From the NCBI GenBank assembly GCA_003024985.2, contig PXIH01S0028815.1: a stretch of 13,823 nt of DNA, one strand, 5' to 3'. Below are positions 1 to 6,838 of this stretch, piece by piece; position 1 is the stretch's first letter, and each line of letters begins with the position of its first letter. The notes beneath the pieces are model-generated. The model had not been told where the DNA came from. It made no database searches and saw nothing but the letters and a program-made list of their open reading frames with translations. Origin of the DNA: Euperipatoides rowelli. Its lineage: Eukaryota; Onychophora; Udeonychophora; Euonychophora; Peripatopsidae. A program made the position numbers and the translations under genes.

Positions 1-282
1 TTACAAACCGGAAACCGGAAGTGGCTGGGAACCGCCATATTACTCCTACTACCATGTTTAGATACTAGTATCTATACAGTATCCTGATCATAGAATTATT
101 ACAGCACTAACAAAATTAAAACAAAAAACAAAGAAAATTTCAGCACCAACACTGAAAAAAAAAGAAATACATTTGACATTAAAGATAAAATTCACTCATT
201 AAAGTCTAATGACCACAGGATATCTCCAGATAGTTTGGACAGGACCCATGTCATAGTATAAGCCAGATCGATTATATAGTAG
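1..282. other. No gene seen; possible LINE 3' tail
   Basis: AT-rich sequence without a coding signal on either strand. It lies immediately 3' (in minus-strand sense) of the stop codon of the LINE remnant at 283-690, so part of it may be that element's 3' UTR. I saw no clean poly-A tail, target duplication or other boundary. The first 40 bases contain short 'accggaa' iterations of no evident meaning. Confidence 0.4.
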
Positions 283-690
283 CTACTGTAGGTATATGTC
301 AAGTCTTTTCTTAAAATTAGGTAGACTAGTATCCAATAAAGTTTTTGGAAGACCATTCCATACAGCTATGTTTCACCAAAAAACAGACTTAATAAATTAT
401 TCTTGGTATAGGGTAGTTTAACATAGTATTTATGATACCTTACTCCAGATCTTTTATTCAATATAAAAAAATTGTTTATTTTTTTATGATGATTTCTTTA
501 TAAATAAAGGATCATTTTTCAACAGAATCTGACTAGGGATAAGAATATTAATCTTTCTTCAAAGGATAAAGATTTCAAAGATTTTATTCCTTTAGTGAAC
601 TGTCTGTAGGTTTTATCAAGGGTTTTGAATGCCTTACTGTCACTATAGAAAATAACACTAGACCCATACTCAAGTATTATTATTTTATTG
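283..690 (-). mobile_element. LINE remnant, C-terminal end of ORF2 (CR1/jockey group)
   Basis: Minus-strand translation reproduces the region after the reverse-transcriptase palm of CR1/jockey/L2-group non-LTR retrotransposons, in order. An 'ILEYGS' block (codons near 660-680) matches the family pattern P-I-L-E-Y-G-S-x-V-W. A 'LKSLSFEERL' block (about 545-580) matches the family L-x-x-L-S-Y-E-E-R-L. A 'RSGVRYHK' block lies near 425-452, and 'AVWNGLPKTLLDTSLPNF' (about 310-366) matches W-N-S-L-P ... F-K-x-x-L. The last block ends at a TAG (283-285) after 'KRLDIYLQ', the usual end of these proteins. The first blocks share one frame, broken by an in-frame TGA at 519-521; the WNGLP block is in another frame, so a frame change lies near 375-380. 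No start codon remains and nothing is intact. The family group is inferred from motif pattern, so the exact clade is uncertain. Confidence 0.8.
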
Positions 691-1289
691 CCAAAACAAC
701 GGTCAAAACCAATTACAGTTTTGTTTTAAAACATACAATATATAGATAACAAACGGAAAAAAACCATCATATACAAAAATGTAACTAAGGATTAATTAAG
801 TACCGTACATAAAACAAATTAAAATAATAAATTTTAAATGTTCACTAAAAAAAAAATATAGCTCAGTAGGGCCTATGGTAATTATGATATACTTTTTTAA
901 AAAAAAACCCAACTAGAAGCCAATTGTCAATTTATTATGAATAAACAATACAAAAGAGTAAACAACAGTAAAATAAATATATAAATACAAGCTGTATGTA
1001 TACAAACAAGCTAACAAAAAAAATTGTAGCCTACATATTAAATCAAGTAGCTCACTTGTCCACTTATAATGAAAAACATCAAAATTCATATATTTTAAAT
1101 CATGAAAATACGCATCAATAATAGTGCTCTTGTAAAAGAAAATGCAATACAATATCAAACCAGCAAAAAAAATTTCACATTTAATCTTCTAAATCGCTCT
1201 ATACAACTCAATGACGACAAAGAACAACTTCATATTGTTATAAACAAAATCTAATAATTGATTTAAAAGAGAAATAGGAAGCACCATTA
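691..1289. other. AT-rich spacer, nothing recognisable
   Basis: About 600 bases rich in A/T homopolymer runs and the oligomer GTAGCCTAC. A minus-strand open stretch at 913-1158 has low-complexity aromatic and aliphatic composition and no motif I recognise, so I treat it as chance. If the LINE blocks on both sides came from one element, this would be heavily decayed middle sequence, but I see no RT motif here to show that. Confidence 0.4.
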
Positions 1290-1465
1290 CCTTAAATCAT
1301 GTTGAAATCCAATTTCACAAATTCTGAAAAAGATCACACACAAAAAAATATGGTCCAAATCCTCAGGCATACCACAATATGTACAGTACATTGAATCGGA
1401 ATAGACAATCTAATACCTATTAATTAGAAAAACATTAGTAGGTAACACACAAAAATAGAGTTTAG
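1290..1465 (-). mobile_element. LINE remnant, C-terminal CCHC motif (L1/Tx1-like)
   Basis: On the minus strand one frame reads a 'LPTNVFLINRY' block, then a stop, then 'YCTYCGMPEDLDHIFLC' (about 1335-1388). This has the C-x2-C-x7-H-x4-C spacing of the zinc-knuckle-like motif near the C-terminus of many LINE ORF2 proteins. The preceding L-P-T-N block and the following hydrophobic/aromatic stretch fit the L1/Tx1-like pattern. It lies just downstream, in minus-strand sense, of the RT core segment at 1497-1935, so both may come from one element that lost the palm and thumb between them. It contains at least one in-frame TAG. The CCHC spacing is seen directly; the clade and the link to the RT segment are inference. 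Confidence 0.5.
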
Positions 1466-1476
1466 TAACAAAGTTG

Positions 1477-1509
1477 CAAAACCCATGTTTTGTCAAAACC
1501 CATGTTTTG
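1477..1509. repeat. 16-bp self-complementary unit, two tandem copies
   Basis: CAAAACCCATGTTTTG occurs at 1477-1492 and 1494-1509, separated by one base (17-bp period). Each copy has CAAAAC/GTTTTG inverted arms around CCAT. It sits at the junction between the LINE RT segment and the LINE CCHC segment, so it may mark the local duplication or deletion that removed the middle of the element. Confidence 0.85.
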
Positions 1510-1935
1510 CTCTTTTCCATTGCTTCGACTTCCTAATTCTATTCATTTGCAAATGATTGACACTAAAACAAACACATCTTGTAATAAAGTGAAATTTCTC
1601 CGAACGTTTAACTCCCGGAACAATATTGTGATAATCAGAAATTTCCAAAAAAAAAATTAAACAAAAAATACAACCATTGTATTTTGAAGGATTATTTTTG
1701 ATAGAAGACATTAAATTCAGAAACAAAGTTATACCATCATGAATAATATGGCCAGGAACACCAAATTGATTATCAATAATAACAGTATCTATTGGTTGCT
1801 TGATCCATTCTTATAAAATTTTGGAGAGGATCTTGGCATCGGTGTTATTGATACTAATTGGTCTAAGATCACTTACAGAGATTGCAGTAGAACAAGGATA
1901 CTTAAACATCTTAATCAGAAAGAAAAAATATGTCC
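1497..1935 (-). mobile_element. LINE remnant, reverse-transcriptase core segment (L1/Tx1-like)
   Basis: One minus-strand frame reads, from about 1925 downward, 'SDLRPISINNTDAKILSKIL', then TAA, then 'EWIKQPI', 'DNQFGVPGH' and 'HDGITLFLNLMSS'. This is the order of the first conserved RT blocks of LINEs (W/D-x-R-P-I-S-L-L-N-T-D-x-K-I-L-S-K, then N-Q-x-G-F-x-x-G-R, then an interval before the first catalytic motif). A later 'SDYHNIV ... EKFHF' stretch sits where family members have F-x-K-A-F-D-x-V ... L-x-x-F-x-F. The key F-D of that block is not cleanly preserved. The N-T-D-A-K-I-L-S-K form favours L1/Tx1 over CR1. The QGSxLSP and YADD blocks that should follow are absent before 1493, so the element is internally deleted. 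Confidence 0.7.
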
Positions 1936-1988
1936 AAAGTTTAATACTTTCAATGAATTTAGAAATTTGTTAAATAAACATGTTAGGA

Positions 1989-1997
1989 GGGGGGGGG
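1989..1997 (+). repeat. G9 homopolymer within a G-rich island
   Basis: A run of nine G, followed after one A by GGG, in otherwise AT-rich DNA. Similar runs occur at 5930-5940 (11 G), 6934-6946 (13 G) and 7249-7255 (7 G, then CGGGG). All of these have the G on the plus strand. Confidence 0.9.
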
Positions 1998-2251
1998 AGG
2001 GTAGATTGGGGCTGTAGTCCCAGCACCAAGAGAGGCCCTATGTATGACCAAACTACATAGTTACGACATACTTATCAAAAAAGGAAAAAAGTAGCCTCGT
2101 TACACTTAAAGTGCTCCAACAGCTAAAAAAAAAAGCTTATCAAAAATATATAAGGGCCCTGACTGGATTTCAAGTTCCAGGGTCCTTCATTAGGATGTGG
2201 GGGCCCTGCTCATACAGGTTGCTTAAATCATTTAATTTGTCCTTCTGTCTT

Positions 2252-2550
2252 TCTACAAATCCACAGTTTACAAGCCAGGATCGTTAAATTTTACAGAAGG
2301 GAGTATTAAAACATGGCCGAGACAACTAAAAAAAAATTTGAAATCAAAATTAATTACAGTTAATTTTTAATTACTGGTAATTAAAAACCGTTAAAATGCC
2401 AGGTCCCGCCGGGTAGTTTCTATACAAATCGACAGTTTACAAGCGTAGACCGTGAAATTTTACAGTCAGGCATATTAAAACACAGCCGAGGCAACTAAAA
2501 AAATTTAAAATCAAAATTAACCCTTAAAATGCAGGGCAACGCCGGGTACT
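2252..2550. repeat. Two diverged tandem copies of a CGCCGGGTA-ending unit
   Basis: Copy 1 (2252-2417) and copy 2 (2419-2550) share, in order: tct-a(ta)caaatc-acagtttacaag, a diverged stretch with gt/taaattttacag, a tattaaaaca block, a gccgag-caactaaaaaaa block, aaatcaaaattaa, then ttaaaatgc-agg and cgccgggta. Copy 1 is longer by about 35 bases because of an inserted palindromic segment. The TCTA-type start and the GC-rich CGCCGGGTA end in an AT-rich unit resemble the ends of Helitron/Helentron-related non-autonomous elements, which often occur as tandem copies. That assignment is inference; I cannot confirm a terminal hairpin or an A/T target junction. Confidence 0.55.
2364..2387. repeat. Perfect 11-bp inverted repeat with 2-base loop
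   Basis: TTTTTAATTAC (2364-2374) and GTAATTAAAAA (2377-2387) are exact reverse complements separated by TG. The palindrome lies in the extra segment present only in copy 1 of the surrounding tandem pair, so it was gained by copy 1 or lost by copy 2. Confidence 0.9.
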
Positions 2551-3159
2551 TCAGATAGTTATAAATAATTACCGTATTTAATATTCCAGGAATATTTTCT
2601 AGTACTTCTGATTTACATTTTGGAAATAGAACATCTACTGTATACGGTATTAGAAGGGCTAATAAAGCAAAGTCAGAAATAAGTTTAATATCGCTTTAAA
2701 TAGGTTTTGATATTTATAAAGTTAGGCTTAAAGCAGACTAAAGTTAAATATTTTAGGCATGAGAGTAGAAAAGAATAGTTGCTCAGATCGTTTTTAAAAA
2801 AATCCAAAAACACCGCCGTCATTTTGATGATTACTAAAGCTTCAGGAGGATATCTAAAAAATAAATTGGACAAATTCTTTCCTTGCATTATGTGCCTTTA
2901 TTAACAATAATAATAAAATAGTAAGACACAGTATATACATCAATAGACACACTTCCATGTCTCTTGTCGTAGTAATAATAAATTTAAAAAAAATATAGCC
3001 TATATAAAAGAATAATTTTTTGCTTGAATGCCAGACTAATAATAATTTCTATAAATACAAATAACATCATACCCTTTAAATTGTATTTGTGTGAATATGC
3101 CATTAAAACAAGTTATAACAAATAAGGACAATCTTTATCAAGTGAATTATATGATTGTT
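2551..3159. other. AT-rich spacer, nothing recognisable
   Basis: About 600 bases without a convincing ORF, RNA gene or repeat structure. The minus-strand open stretch at 2685-2888 shows no family motif and is probably chance. The region ends against the LINE remnant that begins near 3160. Confidence 0.4.
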
Positions 3160-3695
3160 AGATGGTTAATCAGGCCAATCTTAAAACTATTTGAGTTCTT
3201 GAACAATTTTAAGGTTATGAGNAATGTCATTCCAAATACTTGGCCCCCTCCTAGAAAAGGCCAACGAACCCATTACCGACCCCGAATGAGGCAAACAAAG
3301 TCCTTTATGTTTAGATGGTGTACTTTGTCATTAATAGTAATAAGTTATACAAATATGTAGCAGATTGGTTTTTTTAATATTTTCCATAATAGTGTAATGA
3401 AGAATCCTTAGTTTATACAAGGGAATCCATTTTAACTGAGATAGAGCTTTGGAGGCGCTGCTTCTACCTGGACCAAACACTATGTAGCGAGCCGCAGTAT
3501 TAATCTGTAACTTGTCTGACAATACAACCCCACAGACTAATCGCAATAATTTGAGGCATAATTAGTGAATTGAACTATAAACCCAATTTATCTCTGGACA
3601 GAATTGGTCTTAGTCTTAATAGCAGTTTATTTAGAGCCATAGTTTTTCTAAAAACATTAGTTACGTGCTCTTTCCAAGACAAATGCCCTCAATAT
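3160..3695 (-). mobile_element. LINE remnant, post-RT and C-terminal region (CR1/jockey group)
   Basis: From 3695 downward, minus-strand translation gives 'HLSWKEHVTNVFRK' and then 'LLRLRPILSRDKL', matching the family pattern L-S-W-x-x-H-I-x-x-V-x-x-K ... L-x-R-x-R-x-x-L-x-x-x-x-L. After an in-frame TAG comes 'FNSLIMPQ'. A frame change near 3548 leads to 'SDKLQINTAARYIVF' (family: L-Q-x-x-Q-N-x-A-A-R) and 'LSQLKWIPLYKLRI' (family: L-x-x-L-x-W-L-P-V-x-x-R-I). Two adjacent stops (TAA 3331-3333, TGA 3328-3330) interrupt it. The same frame continues to 'AFSRRGPSIWNDI', the C-terminal F-S-x-x-G-x-x-x-W-N block. An N at 3222 falls within this last block. The order is correct over the whole length, so this is one element end, 5'-truncated or separated from its RT. 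Confidence 0.8.
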
Positions 3696-3697
3696 AC

Positions 3698-4112
3698 CGA
3701 AATCCCACTATGTACCCTATGTGTCCCACCTTGTACCACAAGAACTTGTCCCACTATATATACCATGTGTAAGAAAATTTTCCCTAACTGTTTAAACTTG
3801 ACCTTGTAATTGGTTTCAAGCTATTTAAAAAGGATGATAGAAGTTAGAAAAAAGTTTTCACATTCAAATCTACAGTATCTTAGTAGTTATAGCAAATACA
3901 AAATTTAAAAAAAAACAAAAACGGAACTTTTTAACACCATGATAAAGTTTGAGAAAAAACAAACAACAGAGTAGCAAGAAAACAACTTCACACATTACAT
4001 ACAAGATCATAAAGCACTACTGAAGGGTAAATGTTCACTGCAAGTTCTACAGGAACTGGGAGAAGCAAAAGTCCCATTATATAGGTTACCGTGTCCCACC
4101 TTATACCGCTTT
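3698..4112. repeat. Dispersed short repeat 'tcccactat...gtgtcccacctt-tacc'
   Basis: One copy starts near 3702 (cgaaatcccactatgtaccc then gtgtcccaccttgtaccac). A partial copy follows near 3748 (tcccactatatatacc-atgtg), and a more diverged copy lies at about 4069-4112 (gtcccattatatagg then gtgtcccaccttataccgc). The first and third align over about 43 bases with several mismatches. The first copy abuts the left boundary of the LINE coding similarity at 3695. The identity of the repeat is unknown to me. Confidence 0.5.
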
Positions 4113-4491
4113 CCTCTACTGTAGCCTAGAATATACAGATACTGTTCTCTTTTCTTTTAAATTTGTCTTTTTATACACACAGAGAGGTAAGAAAGAAATT
4201 TGATTTAATATTTTATATAGTAAAAACTATTATTTTATCTCTTGTACGCCCTGATATACTAATCATAGTAAAGTGGCAACAATTGGAAAAAATATAAATA
4301 GTAAAGGCAGTTGTATATCAACCATTGTTCTGTTTGTATTAGTGGAAAAGTCCAAGGATAATCAAATAATGGCTGCGAGCAAGGCTAAAATAAGGGGAGG
4401 GGAGACTGTACCTCAAAAAGTTTAGAGGATAAAAATCTGATCATGAACTGCAACTAAGTATACAAGAAATTGGATTGGAGAGTAGCAGGAG
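3771..4491. other. Spacer without recognisable gene
   Basis: AT-rich sequence containing the third 'gtgtcccacctt' repeat copy (near 4090) and a G-rich patch near 4395-4410 (aaggggaggggag). I saw no ORF with family motifs on either strand. The right end runs into the plus-strand LINE endonuclease remnant, so some of this may be its upstream sequence. Confidence 0.4.
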
Positions 4492-5090
4492 TTGGACCCA
4501 GGTTATGTGGTAGGATTAAATGATCTGGAAATGCAAGACACAAACATCAGAACCAAGAAAAACACAAAGAAAACCACTTGGAATGTTAGAGGATGTGCAC
4601 ACCAAGGAAGAGGAATGAAATAGACGTGCTATATAGGAATACAAGACACAGGAATACAAGAGACTCATTTGAATGAAAGTGAGACCAATCTATATAAATG
4701 GTGGAATGCAGGAAGTAAGGGAAGAGATAGGGATTCAAGAGGAGTTACTTTAGTCATCAGTAAAAAAATGTGATAATGGTAAGAGTGTTCAATTCCTTTT
4801 CAAATAGTATTATGTAACATAAAGGTGTTATGGAAACTTTTTCTAATTACAATTATATAATTGCACATATAAGCATTTAGATGCCCGGAACAAAATACAT
4901 CTGACCATAGTAAACAGAACATTAACAGAAGCCAGGCCTACCAGCTTTATATTGTAGGGAATCTGAATGCACATTTTGGGACAGCAGATAAGTAAAAGAT
5001 GGAAGATAAAAGGATTGGATCAAAATATAAACACCATAGGCTACATCAGAAATGGAAACCACTTCCCTTTGGGTTGATTTGCTTTTGCCC
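4492..5090 (+). mobile_element. LINE AP-endonuclease remnant
   Basis: One plus-strand frame carries the endonuclease/exonuclease/phosphatase landmarks of APE-type LINEs in order. 'TTWNVRG' (about 4573-4593) has the Asn of the first catalytic block. After a TAG (4621-4623) comes 'GIQETHLNESE' (about 4654-4683), with the metal-binding Glu block Q-E-T-H. Then 'SRGVTLVISKK' (about 4735-4767) matches the R-G-V-A-I-L-I block, followed by a TGA. 'YIVGNLNAHFG' (4948-4980) corresponds to G-D-x-N-A-x-x-G, with Asn in place of the expected catalytic Asp. A further frame reads 'GYIRNGNHF' near 5040, resembling the N-G-x-x-L block. Stops and the D-to-N change mean it is inactive. It lies opposite to the other LINE remnants here, so it is a separate insertion. 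The clade is unresolved. Confidence 0.7.
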
Positions 5091-5559
5091 TCTGAAGTTC
5101 ACCCTCCATTAATAAGCCAAATAATATTTTATGATCTGATTCAACTGTGTGTACCCATTTTACCTTTATATAATTGATTTCTTCCAATTTGTGGACAAAA
5201 TATCTAATTGAACCATGTTATTAATACCATATTACTTTGACTCCAGGTAATTGTGTACATAACGGTTACATTGAACATGTTCATTAACATTTTCATTTAT
5301 TCATAGAAAAATATTCCCATAAAGAATTTGAATCAATTTTAAATAAATAAATGAATTAATTTCTCGCAGACTATCACAACATTAACAATAAGTATAGATA
5401 ACCTACTTAATTTCAGTTTGACATATTTCATTGTCGTATTTTTAATCTAAATTATTAGGTCTATATAATATTTTTTTATTTTTGCAAATTGTGCTATTTC
5501 AAACATTTTCTAATTTGAGAAGTGGTAGTGATTCCTAAATCGTTAAATTTCAAAAACAC
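5091..5559. other. AT-rich spacer, possibly decayed LINE sequence
   Basis: No ORF or RNA gene. On the minus strand, 'FNDLGITTTSQIRKC' near 5505-5550 faintly resembles the V-K-D-L-G-I block that follows the LINE palm, so the RT remnant to the right may extend into the first part of this stretch. The rest is unremarkable. Confidence 0.35.
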
Positions 5560-5890
5560 GTAGCCTATAAATCAAAAATAAGCTGTAAATAAGAATTCAA
5601 TTCTTACAGAATTTAACGATATGTCATTTTCTGTACACCAATTATGACAACTATTAATATGATGAATAATATTAACTTATAAGGCAGAAATATGTGAAAA
5701 TAATTTTATATCATCAAATTGAAGGATTTTAGATCAATAAATGATTTCNAATTCATAAGAACTATGTTACACACTGATGACAAAACAGAACCTTGCGAAA
5801 TACCTCTGTTAAAAATTTGTGTTAATATTCCATCGTATTGATCTTTATAAATCGGTTTGAGAGTTAGTCAATCGGTCGATTAAACATGAG
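5560..5890 (-). mobile_element. LINE remnant, reverse-transcriptase palm (CR1/jockey group)
   Basis: Minus-strand frames between about 5865 and 5580 give, in order: 'LSNRFIKIN' (family F-L-S-N-R-x-Q-x-V-x-I), 'NRGISQGSVLSS' (family G-V-P-Q-G-S-V-L-S-P), 'FDDIKLFSHIS' (family Y/F-A-D-D-x-K-L-F; here Q-F-D-D, so the catalytic Asp pair is still readable), and 'NSCHNWCTENDISLNSVR' (family L-x-x-W-x-x-x-N-x-M-x-L-N-x-x-K). The blocks lie in different frames with stops between them, and an N at 5749 falls between the QGS and FDD blocks. Order and spacing fit one RT palm of about 270 bases. It could be the palm that belongs to the C-terminal piece at 3160-3695, split by later insertions, or a separate copy. 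Confidence 0.75.
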
Positions 5891-5929
5891 TTAAATTTAC
5901 AGGGTAAGAATAAACGTGATGATGGTGGA

Positions 5930-5973
5930 GGGGGGGGGGGTTAAATGTGAAGATTTAAAAAATCAAATCTTCA
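5930..5973. repeat. G11 run followed by 9-bp hairpin
   Basis: Eleven G (5930-5940) precede TGAAGATTT (5948-5956), which pairs exactly with AAATCTTCA (5965-5973) across an 8-base spacer. I know of no function for it. It marks the right edge of the LINE similarity and could be part of an insertion boundary. Confidence 0.6.
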
Positions 5974-6370
5974 TATGTGTTTACAGTAAATTAAATACAG
6001 GCATACCCCGGTTTACGGATTCTGTTTTACTTTATTATAGAAAAATATATTAAAAAAAAATAAAATATTGAAATACTTGTTAATATATCTTATGTTTCTT
6101 TGTCTAATCTATTATATTAATTCATTTTATTTTGTGGGAAAAAATGGGGGGGTGGGTTAAAAAATTTGTGATGCAAGTTGTGATGAGAGGGAAGCCAGAA
6201 TCAATTATATATAGTAGAATGCCTATCAAATGCGCTTAGACATTTATTCGTTAGGGGGGAAAAGGGAGTGGCGCCTTTCTTAGGCGTTATGCTCGTGAAT
6301 CTAAGACTTACCATAATGCATGGCAAAACTGCCCAGGTGCACTTGTTTCTCTAGTAACATATTTTTTTTA
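5974..6370. other. Spacer with no recognised gene
   Basis: Includes 'caggcataccccggtttacgg' near 5999-6019, which looks like the end of a repeat family but has no partner inverted copy that I can find nearby, and short G runs near 6146 and 6256. The stretch around 6240-6350 is less AT-rich but has no coding pattern. Confidence 0.35.
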
Positions 6371-6405
6371 CTAGCTTCTTGATCTCAGACTCAACCTTAC
6401 CCTTT

Positions 6406-6481
6406 AAATAAAAAACAGCCAATAAGAGGTCGGCTTGCAGATAGAATACATGCTGACCTCTTATTAGCTGCTATTTTATTT
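6406..6481. repeat. Long imperfect hairpin around AATAAGAGGTC
   Basis: The left arm 6406-6434 (aaataaaaaacagcc, then aataagaggtcggc) pairs with the reverse complement of 6451-6481 (tgctgacctcttatt, then agctgctattttattt) with only a few mismatches across a loop of about 16 bases. It is nested just inside the left terminal repeat of the surrounding element. Confidence 0.8.
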
Positions 6482-6493
6482 ATTACTTATTTT

Positions 6494-6616
6494 TAATATG
6501 CTATAATACTAAAGTTGGAATAGGGTCAAAGTGCGGTTAAAGTTAGAGATCCATTAATTTGCTATTATATTAATGTTGAACATAGGGTCAGTACAGTTAA
6601 AGGTTAGAGGTCTTTT
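6494..6616 (+). repeat. Tandem duplication, unit about 62 bp
   Basis: The segments beginning taatatgctataatac (about 6494) and taatttgctattatat (about 6555) share, in order: a gttgaa block, tagggtc, agt-c-gttaaa and gttagaggtc-like sequence. They diverge at roughly one base in five with two small gaps, so the duplication is old relative to the hAT insertion nearby. It fills the interior of the 6371-6659 element. Confidence 0.7.
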
Positions 6617-6659
6617 AATTGTCTGAAGGGTAAAGTGAAGTCTGAGATCCAGACGCTAG

Positions 6660-6838
6660 TGAATTACTTTAAACTGTTTTTCAAAATGATACACTTATTT
6701 GGTTACATAGAAACAGTGTCCTGAACTCCTTTACTAACCTTGTCCTGAACCTTAGATGAGGTAAAAACTAGGGGGCGCTGTTGCTTGGTACAACGTGGAT
6801 TTCTTTCAGATTGATGAAAAACTTTTACGTTTGTGATG
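6660..6838. other. Short spacer between two DNA transposons
   Basis: About 180 bases with no ORF or structure that I recognise. It ends at the left copy of the hAT target duplication. Confidence 0.5.

Larger units (their letters stand above)
6371..6659. mobile_element. MITE/foldback-like element with nested hairpin
   Basis: The left end ctagcttcttgatctcagac (6371-6390, continuing tcaaccttaccctt) and the right end (6626-6659: aagggtaaagtgaagtctgag then atccagacgctag) are imperfect inverted repeats of about 34 bases with a few mismatches and small gaps. Inside lies a second long imperfect inverted repeat (6406-6434 with 6451-6481) sharing AATAAGAGGTC. Two tandem copies of a unit of about 62 bases follow (about 6494-6616). 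There is no coding capacity, so any mobility would have needed transposase supplied in trans. No clear target duplication is visible at the chosen ends, so the exact boundaries and superfamily are open. Confidence 0.6.

Noticed and set aside
913-1158. 81-codon minus-strand open frame
   Set aside because: Low-complexity composition typical of AT-rich DNA, with no motif and no neighbouring element block in the same frame.
3091-3809. Plus-strand open frames at 3091-3360 and 3570-3809
   Set aside because: They are antisense to the LINE remnant at 3160-3695, whose minus-strand blocks are in family order.
5999-6020. caggcataccccggtttacgg as a transposon end
   Set aside because: It looks like the end of a repeat family, but no inverted partner or target duplication was found nearby, so no element can be delimited.
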